This document shows, piece by piece, positions 46,183-56,746 of a DNA stretch of 64,000 bases (positions within the stretch are counted from its first letter, which is position 1; each line of letters begins with the position of its first letter). The notes under the pieces are model-generated. The model had not been told where the DNA came from. It saw nothing but the letters and a program-made list of their open reading frames with translations, and searched no databases. A program made the position numbers and the translations under genes. Source of the stretch: Mesostigma viride (taxonomy: Eukaryota > Streptophyta > Mesostigmatophyceae > Mesostigmatales > Mesostigmataceae); assembly GCA_009746045.1 (NCBI GenBank), contig RPFO01000213.1, positions 914,302 through 978,301 of the forward strand, written 5' to 3'.

Positions 46183-46706
46183 CTAGGGTGCGAAAGGCGG
46201 GGTCAGCCAGCAGCTTTTTATTGAGGCGAGGGACGCCTGGTCCTCTGGGGGGCTGGAGTGATACACCATGGTGAGAAGGCAGGGGTAGTGATCAGAAAAA
46301 ACTGTGGAGCGTATGACCTCTGCGTGACAAATGAGGGATGCCCAAAAGGGTGACATAAATATGTAGTCTAGACGGCTAGTGATGCGGGTGCCCTGACGAG
46401 TGGACTCGCGAGTATGCAGATGGTCGCGAGGTTTGATAACATCCTGTAGTGAGAGGCGTGTGAGGTGGTTGGCTAACGAGGTCGTCTCAAGCCCAAGGCC
46501 ATGGTCTAGGTCAACATTAAAGTCACCCATTAGTATGACCTCATGAGATTGGTCCAGGAGGGGGGCAACCATAGCAAACAAATCATCAAAAAATTTTATA
46601 CGGTCAGAGTGTTCGTTGGGGGCATATACCGATATAATATAGCCAGTCTTACCGCCCCAGGAGATGCATTGCCGGGTCCAGCGACCCTGCCATGTGTTGG
46701 GAGCAG
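46183..46706 (-). pseudogene. L1-like ORF2, middle of APE endonuclease domain
   Basis: Contains YIISVYAPNEHSDRIKFF, VILMGDFNVDLDH and RITSRLDYIFMSP, then STVFSDHYPCLL: the Y-A-P, G-D-F-N, D-Y-I and S-D-H motifs of the LINE endonuclease. The insertion point of the Ty3 element lies just upstream of the first of these; the domain's N-terminus is at 58845-59182. Confidence 0.85.
46702..46706. repeat. Target-site duplication of the Ty3 element (left)
   Basis: AGCAG, identical to 58840-58844. Five bases is the normal duplication for Ty3/gypsy integrases. Confidence 0.88.
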
Positions 46707-47280
46707 TGTTACGTCCCAGCCCAGACACACCTAGCCTGAGCTACGTAGCGAAAGACCCTTCTTGCCGGAATTAGGAATAATCCAAGATAGCCTAAAGTAG
46801 GTTGCGCTTCACGACGTGAGTCGTGAGATATCTGGCATCACGCCAAGCTAATTAGTTCACACTTATAATGGCTAGCAATACCAATTACAAATGGATAATG
46901 CCCCGGGCTCAATGTGTAGGCGTATTCGCACTTATCATTCATTAAACCAAGAGGACGAGACTCTCGTCCTCGGACCAATTTAACCTAGGTTGATTGCGGC
47001 GCAGATACATGCCAATTTCCCTGGACCAATCCAAGCCAAACATTCCACGTAGGATCCGGGCCGACATCGACCCTCAACTACAGGATCCACGCCTAGTACT
47101 ACGAATGGACTCAGAACTGACGCGGCGCCACCGCACCGGTTCCTAAAAGGGCAACCTAGGACCAAAATAACTAGTCCAATTCACACAAGAGTCAATGTCC
47201 ATAAAACTTAGTACAACGGCCACAAGGCCTTAGTAATTTATTCCATTGTTACGTCCGACCTAAAGGGCCGGGACGTAACA
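46707..47280 (-). repeat. 3' LTR of the Ty3 element
   Basis: 574 bp, begins TGTTACGTCCC and ends GGGACGTAACA, an 11-bp terminal inverted pair. Lacks the 8 bp GGCTTAAT present in the other LTR near 58393. Confidence 0.93.
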
Positions 47281-47300
47281 CTCCTCCCCCCCCACGGGGG
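47281..47300 (-). other. Polypurine tract
   Basis: Read on the minus strand, a G-rich run ending GGGGGGGGAGGAG abuts the 3' LTR. It would prime plus-strand DNA synthesis. Confidence 0.85.
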
Positions 47301-47500
47301 TCGGTAGTCCCTACCGTACAAAAGGTAAAATAGGATCACACAACAAGCTACTATAAGAGTACTATGTCCCGACCTCGGTTCACCCGCAGGTCAGTAATGC
47401 CAGTTCCTCTAGAGGTCGATACACATGCCCAACCCTGACGTAGTAGCCAAAACCTTGGGGATTGGACTCCGCTATCCATCCCGAAACTGAACTATTTACG

Positions 47501-48560
47501 CTAGCGTCCGCCGCTAGTAGCCCGCCGCAGCAGCTGGGCCTCATGGAGAGCCCGTCGCCCCGCGAGGGTCATGATGTGAGTCATCACACCTGGATGCGCA
47601 CGTAGGTCCGCCTCGAAAGCGATCTGGTATGGGGACGTCTTCTGTCGACCCAACCGGGACAGCTCCACCCATGAGCCCTGGGGCCACATGGCCAGGAACC
47701 CAGCGAGATACTGAGGGTGGGTAAAGAGAAGGGTCAGCGCCGACCAGTCCGCCACCCCACAGCGGTGGTCACGAACAAACTTCACCCCCATCATAAACAC
47801 CTCGGTGCGCACGTGATCCTCAAGGATGGTCGCCCTGGGGGCCGCTACAATGTCCGGCACCACCCGTTCCAGGAAGGCACGCCCTTCCGCCGGGGCCACC
47901 TTGGGCGGAGTAACCACGTGCCCCACCCCATCCACCTGATACCTCCAATCCCACCAATCCTCGGTACCGAATCGCACCGTGTGGCCCACCGTCCGGGGAA
48001 AACGCAGGTCGTCAGGTTGCGGCAAGGGCAGCGGCGCCTGTGGGAAGAAGGTGATCTCGGATTGTTCCCAGTAAGCACCACGGTCAACCGCGCACCAAGG
48101 GCCCGCCTGAAAAACCAAAGGGGCCGGAAGGTGCATACCAGAAGGGACCGGAAACAAGGGTCCCTCGAACACCACACACAACTTCTCCGTTCGAGGCCCC
48201 GGCCCACCGTGTCTTACGGTCCTCCCCGGGATGGTTCGTATGAAGTCCCCCAGCGACCACTCCTCGTGTGAGGCTGCCCGGGAAGCGGCCTCGTAGCCTA
48301 CTGAGGTGGCGACGGAGTGATCGCCCTGGCGCCCGAGCTGTTCCAGCATCCGCTGCATGAGGCCCTGTCCTGATTGCACCGCGGCCACGAGAGTCTCAAG
48401 GGTAACCACGGGTTCCGCCGGAACCATGACGCCCGCCACACTAGGAACCTCCGCGGCATTCCGTACGGTACTAGGTAAGCTCGGTCCCTCCGCAGGACGT
48501 GACAGCGACGATCCGGCCTGGGCAGGCCGGTGACGAGGCTCCAAGGAGACCAAGAAGTGG
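47501..48560 (-). CDS. Unknown ORF downstream of integrase, C-terminal part
   Basis: The frame from about 48560 to the stop at 47501 gives some 350 residues: PAEPVVTLETLVAAVQSGQGLMQRMLEQLGRQGD, then aromatic-rich FEGPLFPVPSGMHLPAPLVFQAGPWC, WWDWRYQVDGVGHVV and LTLLFTHPQYLAGFLAMWPQGSWVELSRLGRQK. No signal peptide, transmembrane segment or known domain. It continues the ORF 48471-50069 after a frame change. The open frame extends to 49369, but that part is opposite the real frame and is ignored. The W/F/H pattern near the end is reminiscent of capsid-type helices; function unknown. Confidence 0.55.
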
Positions 48561-50069
48561 GGCTCCAGTGGGACCTCTTCCTCTCGGGATCGAGCGAGGC
48601 TCCAGGGAGACATGGAAGGTAGTCTCTTCTGGGCCCGCCTCGGACGGGTTGCTAGCAGGAACCTCAACAATCGGCTCCTCCCTAGCCGGCCGTTCGGCCC
48701 TGGCCACCGCGGTCTCTGTCGGATCCGTTCGCCATCGCCGATTCTCTCGCTCTTGCTCCAACCCCACCGCCGACCCCCACGTGCGCTCCCATTGCCGATC
48801 CGCTGGTCGGCGAGGTGGTGGGGACGCTTGGCGAGCGGGGCGTACCTCAGTCCCGGAGTCCGAGCGGGAACGCGAACGTGAGGGCGGGGATGGCGAGCGA
48901 CGACGTGCCGGCCCCTCCGGAACACGTCGAGGAGCGGCTTGGCTGCCCCCACCCCATCCGGTCGCCCTTGGAAGACTCCGCGTCTCGCGCCCTGAAGGTC
49001 GCCCCCAGCCCGTCGCCGGCGGTGGCGCCTCATAACGAGGCACAGGACGGCTTCTTCCGCCGCTCCCCTGGGAACCCCGAGACGGCGGATCCCGCGGAGG
49101 GGAACGAGAGGGAGGGTGGTGTGGAGGATGGTCTTCGTCGTCGGAACTGGAGTCATATCCCTCACTCCCATCATCCTGGTCCTCCTCGTCCATCGCCACA
49201 ATGCGATCCAGAGCCTGCCGCAACGAATACTGCCCTTCCCGCATGCATTTCTCACCCCGTAGCGCCCCTTCTGGCGGAAGATACCGGGGGAAGTGGTATT
49301 CCAGCAGCTTTCGCACTGGAGGTGGAAGTAAGAGGAGAAGGAGCCGTGGGAACGCCAGGCCCGCCTCAAGCGTGTTCATGCACCCGTGACAGGCGCATTC
49401 CCGCTCATGTGTCTCCCAGTCGGTCCCACCCACCACACCGTTGCGCGCAGCCGTGCGGGTCTCGATCCGGAATCTCACGTTGCGCCTCACGAACCCTCGG
49501 AAAGTCTCCATCTGCGCAGGACCGACTCGCGCCATGATAGAATCAGCGCGGAGGTGCGACGGCATTTGATTACGACGACGCCGTCGTCTTTCCACCAGGA
49601 CTTCCCCCTCTCGACCGTAGTCACGCAAGAACACCCGGGGATTGAACGTCTCCTCGTGCAGCTCCTTTACCAGCTCCAACGTACGCGCGTCCGGAGCTCC
49701 AGGCCTTGACGAGGTTTCTTGCCGGCGCTCGCGACTAGAGGAGGGCCCCGTCTGTCCGCCACCATCTCTCGAGCCCCCAGCCCCTGGTGCATCCCTTCGG
49801 ACCGCAGGCTCTCCGCGAGCTATCTGCGTCCTTACCCCCGCTTCCGGTTCTGGGACCTCCGGATCGTCGTGTATATCCATGTCGACCAAATCCCCCTCAC
49901 TGGACTCCCCATCTGCAACCCGGAACCCTGTGTCAGCAGCCTCCACGGCGCCGACGGGAGTCTGATCTCTGGGAAGCGCCTCCGCGGCGTCCCCCTGCAC
50001 AACCCACACACAAGATGTCAGGGCGTTAGTCGACGCGTACCAAGTATCTGGCCCACGCACCACCCTCAC
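48471..50069 (-). CDS. Unknown ORF downstream of integrase, N-terminal part
   Basis: 532 residues in the place where retroviruses carry env. It is hydrophilic, with an Asp/Glu-rich start (SSEGDLVDMDIHDDPEVPEPE), a central folded segment (ELHEETFNPRVFLRDYGREGE; FRGFVRRNVRFRIETRT; CACHGCMNTLEAGLAFP) and a long Arg/Ser/Pro-rich tail with RRRSPSPPSRSRSRSDS. No membrane segment, so not an envelope protein. The central segment followed by a disordered basic region recalls gag-like or nucleic-acid-binding proteins. It joins the frame ending at 47501 through a frame change near 48550. A captured host gene or a second gag are alternatives. Confidence 0.55.
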   Translation of the reverse strand: MRVVRGPDTWYASTNALTSCVWVVQGDAAEALPRDQTPVGAVEAADTGFRVADGESSEGDLVDMDIHDDPEVPEPEAGVRTQIARGEPAVRRDAPGAGGSRDGGGQTGPSSSRERRQETSSRPGAPDARTLELVKELHEETFNPRVFLRDYGREGEVLVERRRRRRNQMPSHLRADSIMARVGPAQMETFRGFVRRNVRFRIETRTAARNGVVGGTDWETHERECACHGCMNTLEAGLAFPRLLLLLLPPPVRKLLEYHFPRYLPPEGALRGEKCMREGQYSLRQALDRIVAMDEEDQDDGSEGYDSSSDDEDHPPHHPPSRSPPRDPPSRGSQGSGGRSRPVPRYEAPPPATGWGRPSGRETRSLPRATGWGGGSQAAPRRVPEGPARRRSPSPPSRSRSRSDSGTEVRPARQASPPPRRPADRQWERTWGSAVGLEQERENRRWRTDPTETAVARAERPAREEPIVEVPASNPSEAGPEETTFHVSLEPRSIPRGRGPTGAPLLGLLGASSPACPGRIVAVTSCGGTELT

Positions 50070-50094
50070 CCTACACCCTACCGGCTGTGGTCTG

Positions 50095-51714
50095 CTAACG
50101 CAGCTGGTGCGTCTTCTTGTATGCTTCTAGTAAGCGGGCGCACCCCGCTAACTCGGTAGCGGTGCGCCAGGAGTCCTCAGACTCGTGTTGTGCGAATCGC
50201 CATCGCACCCGATATTGTCGCTGGACCCCTCGTCCCCGTTTGACATCCCGGTGACCCACGATTGCGGCCACCTCGTCCTCCTGTTCCCCCGTCTCAGGAT
50301 TGAACTCCAGTGGGGCTGGGGGATTGACCCTACCCTGAATGGTGTTCTGGTGATACAACTTGAGCTGGTCACGGTGGAAACGGTTGGACGTGAGGTTCCA
50401 TGACACTGGAATGTCCACCTGGAACATGACGTCATCGAACTTGGTGAGGACCTTGTAGGGTCCCAGGAACATGGGTCGGAGCTTAGTCTTCAGCTCCTTC
50501 TCCACCTTGTGCGAAAATCGCCCGATCTGCGGGCCCTCAACCAGGACCCAATCGCCCACCTCGATGGACGGCGCCCTGGGATCCCGCTTGCCGGTGGTCC
50601 TCTCCAGATACCGCGCTGCCGCTGCGCGATAGCCCTGAACCGCGCTGTTATGCGCTTGGTGCATCCGCTGCAACAACCGGTCGACCCCTTGCAGGGTATC
50701 CAGCTTGACCTGATCCTCTCCCAGCTCGTGGCTCCCAAGCAAGTCGAGCGGTGTGAGGGGGTGTCGGCCGGAGTTGAGGAAAAAGGGGGTGAACCCATGG
50801 GCGGCCTGGGGGGCATTGTTCAGGGAAAACTCCACCAAGCCCAGAAGTTCTTCCCAATTGCTGCCCACCGTGTCGGTGTAGTGTCGCATGGTCTCTTGCA
50901 CCGTGCGGTTCAACCGCTCCACCAGGTGCGACGACGAGCTGTGATAGGCCGTGCCCAGCGACACCTTGGTGCCCAGTTGCTCGAAGAACTCCTGCCAGAA
51001 TTTGGCCGTGAAGAGCTTGTCGCCGCGGCGGTCAGAGATGAACTGCCGGCTGAGCCCATGAAACCGAAACACGTGCGTCAGGTATATCTTGGCGCACTCC
51101 TCCGCTGTGAGGTCGACCGGACACGGGGCCAGGTGACACATGCGCGTCAGGCGGTCCACAAACACCAAGACCATGCTGTTGCCGTTCTTCGTCTTCTTGA
51201 ACGGGCCGATGAAGTCCATCATGATAGAATCCCAAGGACCCATAGGATCCGGCAGCGTCTTAGGGACGGCCTGAGAGCCCGTGTTCCTGGACTTCATGAT
51301 CTGACACGAGGGGCACTGGCGCACATACGTCTCGATATACTCCTTCATCCCTGGCCAGTAGAAGTGCTTACGTGCCCGGGGAAGGAGACGGTGGCTTCCC
51401 TGATGTCCGCCCAGGAGAGAATCATGGAGCTCGTGAAGCAAGGCAGCCCTGCAGAGCTCAGGAACATACAGCCGCCATTCCTCCGGCTGGGGACTCACGA
51501 ACAGTTTCCCCTCCTGGAACTTGCAAGGATAATAGGCCCCCATCTGCTGGGGATGTGCCCGGATGGCTTCAAGTGCTGCTTCCTCCGTGATTGTGAAACG
51601 GCTGATCAGCATCTCCAAGTCCGACGTGACTGTGAACGCGTCCGCCGCCGGTTCTGCCGCATCCGTACCCGCCTGGTTGACGAATTCTGAGAAGACTGTG
51701 GGAGGGCCGAGCGG
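50095..51714 (-). CDS. Ty3/gypsy integrase with chromodomain-like C-terminus
   Basis: After an H...H...CPSCQ zinc domain (LLGGHQGSHRL to VRQCPSCQIMK) comes the catalytic core: MMDFIGP, FISDRRGDKLFT and a SHLVERLNRTVQE segment with the glutamate, the D-D-E triad. GDWVLVEGPQIGRF, LRPMFLGPYKVL and RFHRDQLKLYHQ form the GPY/F module. The end (AAIVGHRDVKRGRGVQRQYRVRWRFAQHESEDSW) resembles a chromodomain, which in such elements guides integration to marked chromatin. The pol frame enters from the RNase H side and is cut by the MITE at 51721-52210. Confidence 0.88.
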   Translation of the reverse strand, partial: PLGPPTVFSEFVNQAGTDAAEPAADAFTVTSDLEMLISRFTITEEAALEAIRAHPQQMGAYYPCKFQEGKLFVSPQPEEWRLYVPELCRAALLHELHDSLLGGHQGSHRLLPRARKHFYWPGMKEYIETYVRQCPSCQIMKSRNTGSQAVPKTLPDPMGPWDSIMMDFIGPFKKTKNGNSMVLVFVDRLTRMCHLAPCPVDLTAEECAKIYLTHVFRFHGLSRQFISDRRGDKLFTAKFWQEFFEQLGTKVSLGTAYHSSSSHLVERLNRTVQETMRHYTDTVGSNWEELLGLVEFSLNNAPQAAHGFTPFFLNSGRHPLTPLDLLGSHELGEDQVKLDTLQGVDRLLQRMHQAHNSAVQGYRAAAARYLERTTGKRDPRAPSIEVGDWVLVEGPQIGRFSHKVEKELKTKLRPMFLGPYKVLTKFDDVMFQVDIPVSWNLTSNRFHRDQLKLYHQNTIQGRVNPPAPLEFNPETGEQEDEVAAIVGHRDVKRGRGVQRQYRVRWRFAQHESEDSWRTATELAGCARLLEAYKKTHQLR

Positions 51715-51720
51715 CTGAAG

Positions 51721-52210
51721 GCCGGGCCCACTTCAAATGTTCCGCCGTCCAAGCCAAGTGTGTGACACTTTTTCGCTATTTTCGCAAAAAAAAATAAAAT
51801 TTCGCACGAGTTCGCGTGATTTTCGCGTGATTTTCGCAAAATTTTCACACATTTTCGCACGATTCCGCACGATTTCGCACAATTTTGCATGATTTCGCAC
51901 GATTTCGCATGGATTTCAACCAAGGGTCGTTTTGGGGAGTGACGTTTGACAAAATTTCGCATGAATTCACACACGTTGTGCACATCAAAATTTTTTACCG
52001 TCGACATTTTTCACATGAAATTTCGTACGATTTCAGCAAATTTCGCACAAATTCGCACGATTTCAGCAAATTTCACACGATTTCAGCAAATTTCGCACAA
52101 TTTCGCACGATTTCGCACGACGAATCACTCTGCAGAGTGACGATCGTCGAAAAAGTCAAAAAAACGACAAAAAGTGTCACACTTTTCGGAACATTTGAAG
52201 TGGGCCCGGC
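51721..52210. mobile_element. 490-bp MITE inside pol of the Ty3 element
   Basis: Perfect 24-bp terminal inverted repeats (outer GCCGGGCCCACTTC, inner AAATGTTCCG) at 51721-51744 and 52187-52210 are flanked by the duplication CTGAAG (51715-51720 and 52211-52216). A further subterminal inverted pair (GTGTGACACTTTTTCG at about 51760) extends the stem. The interior is AT-rich with TTTCGCACGATTTC-type short repeats. It interrupts pol between RNase H and integrase; excising it with one duplication copy leaves the sequence either side contiguous. Superfamily not assigned. Confidence 0.88.
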
Positions 52211-52216
52211 CTGAAG

Positions 52217-53454
52217 CTGAAAAATTCCCTGGGGCGGCACCACATGACTAAGGGGCACTCGCGCATGCGACCCCTCCCCCTCCCCGGGGGTGTCCACGTC
52301 CTCGTGGGCTCGTGGGGGAACCGTCTCCTCCGGGAGGGGTGACAGGTCATCCATGGTGGTGTGCCCAAGATGAAACAAGTGGCGGGCCCGGGGGGACCGT
52401 GGTTCCACACCGTAGGCGGTCCCCGGGGCGGCCACTGGGACACAGGCGGTATGCAGCACGTCCATGTCCTCGTAGAACCAGTAGTCTGCCCGTCGCGAGA
52501 GAGCGTCGGGCACCACATTGTCCGCGCCCTTGACATATTGGATCTTGAACGGCGCGAACTGTGACAGGTACTCCATCCACCGCGCCTGGCGGGGCGTCAA
52601 GTTGGGCTGCACCAGGAGGTGGGTGAGCGGCCGGTGGTCCGTGTGGATCACCAGGCGATGGGGGTCGAGATCCCCCTGCTCACTGATGGCCACCGAAAAC
52701 TGGGCCCCCAAGAGATGATGACGCCACGTGTGGCAGCTGTAGACGACTGCCAGGAGTTCCTGCTGATGCACTGGATAATTCCGCTCCGCCGGAATCATCG
52801 TTCGTGAGATGTACTCGATGGGCTGAAGGCCCTTGCCGTGGTCCTGCAGGAGAACACCCCCGATGGCCACCTTGCTGGCGTCCGTAGCCACGACGAAAGG
52901 AAGGGCCGGGTCCGGCAGGATAAGGACTGGCGCTGTGGTGAGGTGGCGCTTGAGCGCCTCGAACGCCTGTTGGCACTGCTCAGCCCAAAGGAACGGAGTA
53001 CCCTTTTTGAGAAGAGCATTGATCGGGGCGGCGATGGTGGCGAACCGCGGGATGAACCGGCGGTAGTAAGATGCCAATCCCAGGAAGCTGCGTACCCTTT
53101 CACGTCCGTAGGGACAGGCCATTGCTGGACAGACTCGATCTTCTCAGGGTCGGTCGCGATGCCGTCCGCGGACAGGGTATGACCTAGAAACGGCACGCAG
53201 CGACCGGCGCGCACCTTGGCCTTCCGCGCCGAAAGGTGCTCATCCTCCATGATCTGCAGCACGGCGTCCACATCCTCCAGGTGCTCCTCGAACGTCTTGG
53301 AGTACACCAGGATGTCGTCCAGATACGCCAGCGCGCACGTGCGCTTGTAGGTCCAGGGCGGGCGCGCTCCCTTCTGCGGGTCCGCCAGGTCCTGAGAGAC
53401 CTGCGGCAGGTGGGCTGTACCCATCACCGGACGGAGGATGTCATTCATCAGCAT
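52217..53454 (-). pseudogene. Ty3/gypsy RT C-terminal half and RNase H
   Basis: Frame 52795-53454 has ALAYLDDILVYSKTFEEHL, the catalytic Y-L-D-D box, and FLGHTLSADGI (thumb). Frame 52073-53122 has FLWAEQCQQAFEALK, FVVATDASKVAIGGVL, LLAVVYSCHTWRHHLLG and LVIHTDHRPLTHLL, the RNase H D-E-D motifs, then the tether with DALSRRADYW. Frame changes near 53470 and 53100 separate the pieces. The MITE lies directly after it. Confidence 0.85.
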
Positions 53455-54092
53455 CTGGAAGGACGCGGCGAGTTACACAGCCCCATTGCCGCCACCCGAA
53501 ACTGATAGTGACCGAAGGGCGTAGCGAACGCGGTCTTGTGGCAGTCTTCTGGCGCGATGCGCAGCTGCCAAAACCCGTCCGCACAGTCGATGACGGTGAA
53601 ACACGTCGCCCCCTGGACACGGTTGAAGATGTCGTCGATCCGCGGTAGAGGATACCGGGACTTGACGGTGATGGCGTTCAGCTTCCGGTAGTCAGTCACC
53701 AGACGCCACTTGCCTCCTGGCTTGGGAACGAGCAGCACGCCCGCTGAGAAGGGGCTGTTGCTGGGTTCAATGAGCCCAGCGTCGAGTAGTGAATGAGGAT
53801 CTTCTTGAGCTCCACCAGCTCGACTGGGCCCATGCGGTACATGGGAGACACAGTAGGCCCGGAACCCTCCTGGAGCTGGACACGATGTAACACCGATCGA
53901 TTGGGAGGGAACTGGGGGTGCGATCGCGAAGAGGGCAGTGCGCTTCTCCAGGACGGCATTGAACCGCGCCAGCTCGTCCGGTGTGAACCCACCAATCTCG
54001 TTAAGCAGAGCCTGAGTGCTGTCCAGGTCTATGCGATACATCGCGTACTCCTTGCCCTTCCGGAGCTGGCGCGCCAGCGTCTTGCTACTCAT
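53448..54092 (-). pseudogene. Ty3/gypsy RT N-terminal half
   Basis: Contains GLIEPSNSPFSAGVLLVPKPGG, WRLVTDYRKLNAITVKSRYPLP, TCFTVIDCADGFWQLRIAPED (the first catalytic aspartate block; canonical F-S-x-x-D-L-x-x-G-Y-x-Q) and FATPFGHYQFRVAAMGLCNSP. A further frame change near 53830-53850 falls within the fingers. It would synthesise element cDNA. Confidence 0.85.
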
Positions 54093-54783
54093 CAGGATCT
54101 GGGACGCTGGTCGGGCCCGTCCGCCGAGCGCTCGTGTGTAATGTTATGGACCTCCGCGGCCTGTGCCCTATACTCGCTGTCTGGGCACCAGAATGAACCA
54201 TCCGGAAACCAAACCACCCGCCGGCGCACACTGATGTCCACATCCTGCTTGTCCAGCCAGTCCACTCCAATGATGATGTCGGCAGCGCCCAACGGCGCAA
54301 TAGTCGCCACCAGGTCCACCGGCGTGCCCTGCAGTACACCCTTGATGTCTGCTAGGCCCGGCGATTGGTGCCGCCGACCGTCTGAGTAGGTGACATATAC
54401 TGCCGTGGTGTGAGGTCGGGTACCAGGCCCAGCCGACGCACCAGGGCCTCGTTGATGAAGGACGTGGAGGCGCCGGTGTCGACCAGGAACTTCACGTCCA
54501 TGATCGTTTTCTCCTTCAAATACGGATCAAGGACGGTGGGAGGGACCAGTAACCCTCCGCTGAAAAGAAACAGATGCCGCGAATCTCCTTGAGATGCACG
54601 CGCCGCCGGTTGGGTGGACGCGTCTGCGGCCACGTTATTGACGTCTACCTCTACTCTAATTGACTCCGCGTCTGGGCTACCATCTGATTTTTCTACCCTA
54701 TCCCCTACCCCGGGACCCAAGCCCATGGGCAGGGCTACTACTCCCGAGGAGCGGTGGGACGGGAGGCCGCCTCGCCCGACCAC
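54092..54783 (-). pseudogene. Ty3/gypsy aspartic protease
   Basis: Frame 54352-54783 has MDVKFLVDTGASTSFINEALV with the D-T-G-A-S active site; after a frame change near 54350, frame 54092-54319 has DIIIGVDWLDKQDVDI, the C-terminal I-G-x-D-W-L of gypsy proteases. It would mature Gag and Pol. Confidence 0.82.
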
Positions 54784-56114
54784 CCGCCCTCTTCCCCCCC
54801 CTCCTCCTCTTCGTCAGCCCCCTCCTCGTCGTCATACTCGTAGCCAGCCACTGCCTGCGTTTGGCCGGAAGAGGAGGACTGTCGCCGCGCCTCAATCTCG
54901 TTGACCGCGCGCAACACACCCTTGGTAGAGCTGGTCGCGGGTGGTCGCGGCTGCTGGTACTGCGTCGGGACCTGTCTGGCGTGCTGCAGGCGAGCCGCAC
55001 GCTCACCCGCGTTGCGGGGTCGGTCCCGAGGGCCGGAGGAGTCGGGGCGGCTGCCGAAGGCCGGGCCGGAGAAACGAACGCTGGGTGTCCCTTCTCCTGC
55101 CCCGCGACTGACGTTCTTGCCCCGGAGCTTGGGGCAGTCGCGCTTGAGGTGCCCCACCTCACTGCACATGAAGCAGCGCGCCTTGCTAGCGTCGATCGCG
55201 TTGACGCCAAGGTCAGTGTAGCCATCATCAGGGTCGTCGGGGTACTCCTCCCCCTCCTCCTCGCCGGTGAGCTCCGTAGAGTACATCTGGTTCACCCGTC
55301 GCGGGGGAGCTGACCTGAAGAAACGGCGCACCGAGGGAGCGCGCCCGCGAGACACCACGTCGGCCACCTGCAGAAGGTATCTCTGGATATTCAGGATGTC
55401 CCACTCCTTCCAGGGGACCTCCGCGTAGTGTTTGAATACCTCGTCCTGCAGCTCGGGGCTGAGCGCCTCGATGAATCTGATCTTGTACTCGTACCAGGTC
55501 ATGTCGGTGAGATAAGCGGCGCTGGACTCGAACTTGGACAGAAACTCGCGATATGGGGTGGTCCCCTGGCGCAGCTTGCCGAAAGCGATCCGCTCGTGGA
55601 GCTCCGCGTCTGGGGGTATCAGCTTGCGGCGCACCCGGTCCATCAGCTCCTCCACGGTTTGCGGGTATGACTGGGATGCGATGCTCTCACAGTTCAGGAT
55701 GCTCACCACCGAGGGGTCCATGCAGGTGTTGACCACATGTGGGATCAAATCGCAGGTGGCCAGTTCCCAGCTGTTGTGATTGCACCAAACGGTATACTGC
55801 TGTTGCCACATGCGTCCCCATTCGTCGACCTCTCGCGGTTTCATATCCGCGTGCAGCTTGGGTACATTCTTGAAGGTAGGCATCGGTGGGGCCTTTACCG
55901 TGTTAAGCTTAGGCCCACCGACCTCTCTGTAGGAGATGGAGCCGAATGCTGGAGGCTGCGACCGCGGGAGAGATCCGGATCTGTCCGGTGTGCCGTGTGT
56001 CCTGCGCACCTGTACCGACGAGGGGTGTTCGTACCCCGGGTCATCCAGTGCCACCCTGCTGAAACTGAGGTTGCCAGCAGGCGCAGGCGAGGGGACCGCG
56101 CTTCGGTCAAGCAC
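54738..56114 (-). CDS. Ty3/gypsy Gag, capsid and nucleocapsid
   Basis: Residues about 90-260 carry the retrotransposon gag pattern (WGRMWQQQYTVWCNH..., TVEELMDRVRRKLIPPDAELHERIAFGKLRQGTTPYREFLSKFESSAAYL, IRFIEALSPELQDEVFKHY). A CCHC knuckle CFMCSEVGHLKRDC (C-x2-C-x4-H-x4-C) follows near residue 320. It assembles particles and packages RNA. Its amino end probably lies in the glutamine-rich frame 55895-57049, shifted by one base near 56050-56150. It overlaps the protease frame by 46 bp. Confidence 0.85.
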   Translation of the reverse strand: MLDRSAVPSPAPAGNLSFSRVALDDPGYEHPSSVQVRRTHGTPDRSGSLPRSQPPAFGSISYREVGGPKLNTVKAPPMPTFKNVPKLHADMKPREVDEWGRMWQQQYTVWCNHNSWELATCDLIPHVVNTCMDPSVVSILNCESIASQSYPQTVEELMDRVRRKLIPPDAELHERIAFGKLRQGTTPYREFLSKFESSAAYLTDMTWYEYKIRFIEALSPELQDEVFKHYAEVPWKEWDILNIQRYLLQVADVVSRGRAPSVRRFFRSAPPRRVNQMYSTELTGEEEGEEYPDDPDDGYTDLGVNAIDASKARCFMCSEVGHLKRDCPKLRGKNVSRGAGEGTPSVRFSGPAFGSRPDSSGPRDRPRNAGERAARLQHARQVPTQYQQPRPPATSSTKGVLRAVNEIEARRQSSSSGQTQAVAGYEYDDEEGADEEEEGGEEGGWSGEAASRPTAPRE

Positions 56115-56646
56115 CCGTGGACGCTGCGGTTGAGGTGCCGGGCGCTGGGCTGGCGTGTGAGCCTCCTCGTCGCGGGTGGTGACACTGCTCCGGGTCTCCT
56201 CTGGGCTGGTCCGTGGTCTATGAGTACCAACGGGCGGGCCCTGCGTGGCAGATCCCTCGTCCGCCTCGTTAGTCCCTTCCAGGTCATCGAACTCGCCATC
56301 TGCCCCTGGGACCTCCCCTTCCTAGTCCGAATACCATAGCGCCGTGGGTAACAGGGACGTGCTGCCGAAGGACACTCTGCGTCTGCCCCGGTGTGGGGGA
56401 CCCGGTGGAGGTCCTGGGGCCGCCCCCGACCTGCCCAAGGATGCGTTGGCCGCCCGGTGACTGGCTGCTGCTGGCGGTAGTGCAGGGTATCTCCATTCTC
56501 GTCTCCCTGCTGCTCTGGATCCGGTGGTAGCCATTGTGGTCTCGTCTGGGGTTGGTGCTGCTGCATCCGGGGTTGCTGCTGTTGCCATTGCTGCTGTGGT
56601 GACCGTTGCTGCTGCTGATGCTGCCTCTGCTGTTGCTGCTGCTGCG

Positions 56647-56680
<34 letters not shown>

Positions 56681-56693
56681 TTGCTGTTGCTGT

Positions 56694-56746
<53 letters not shown>

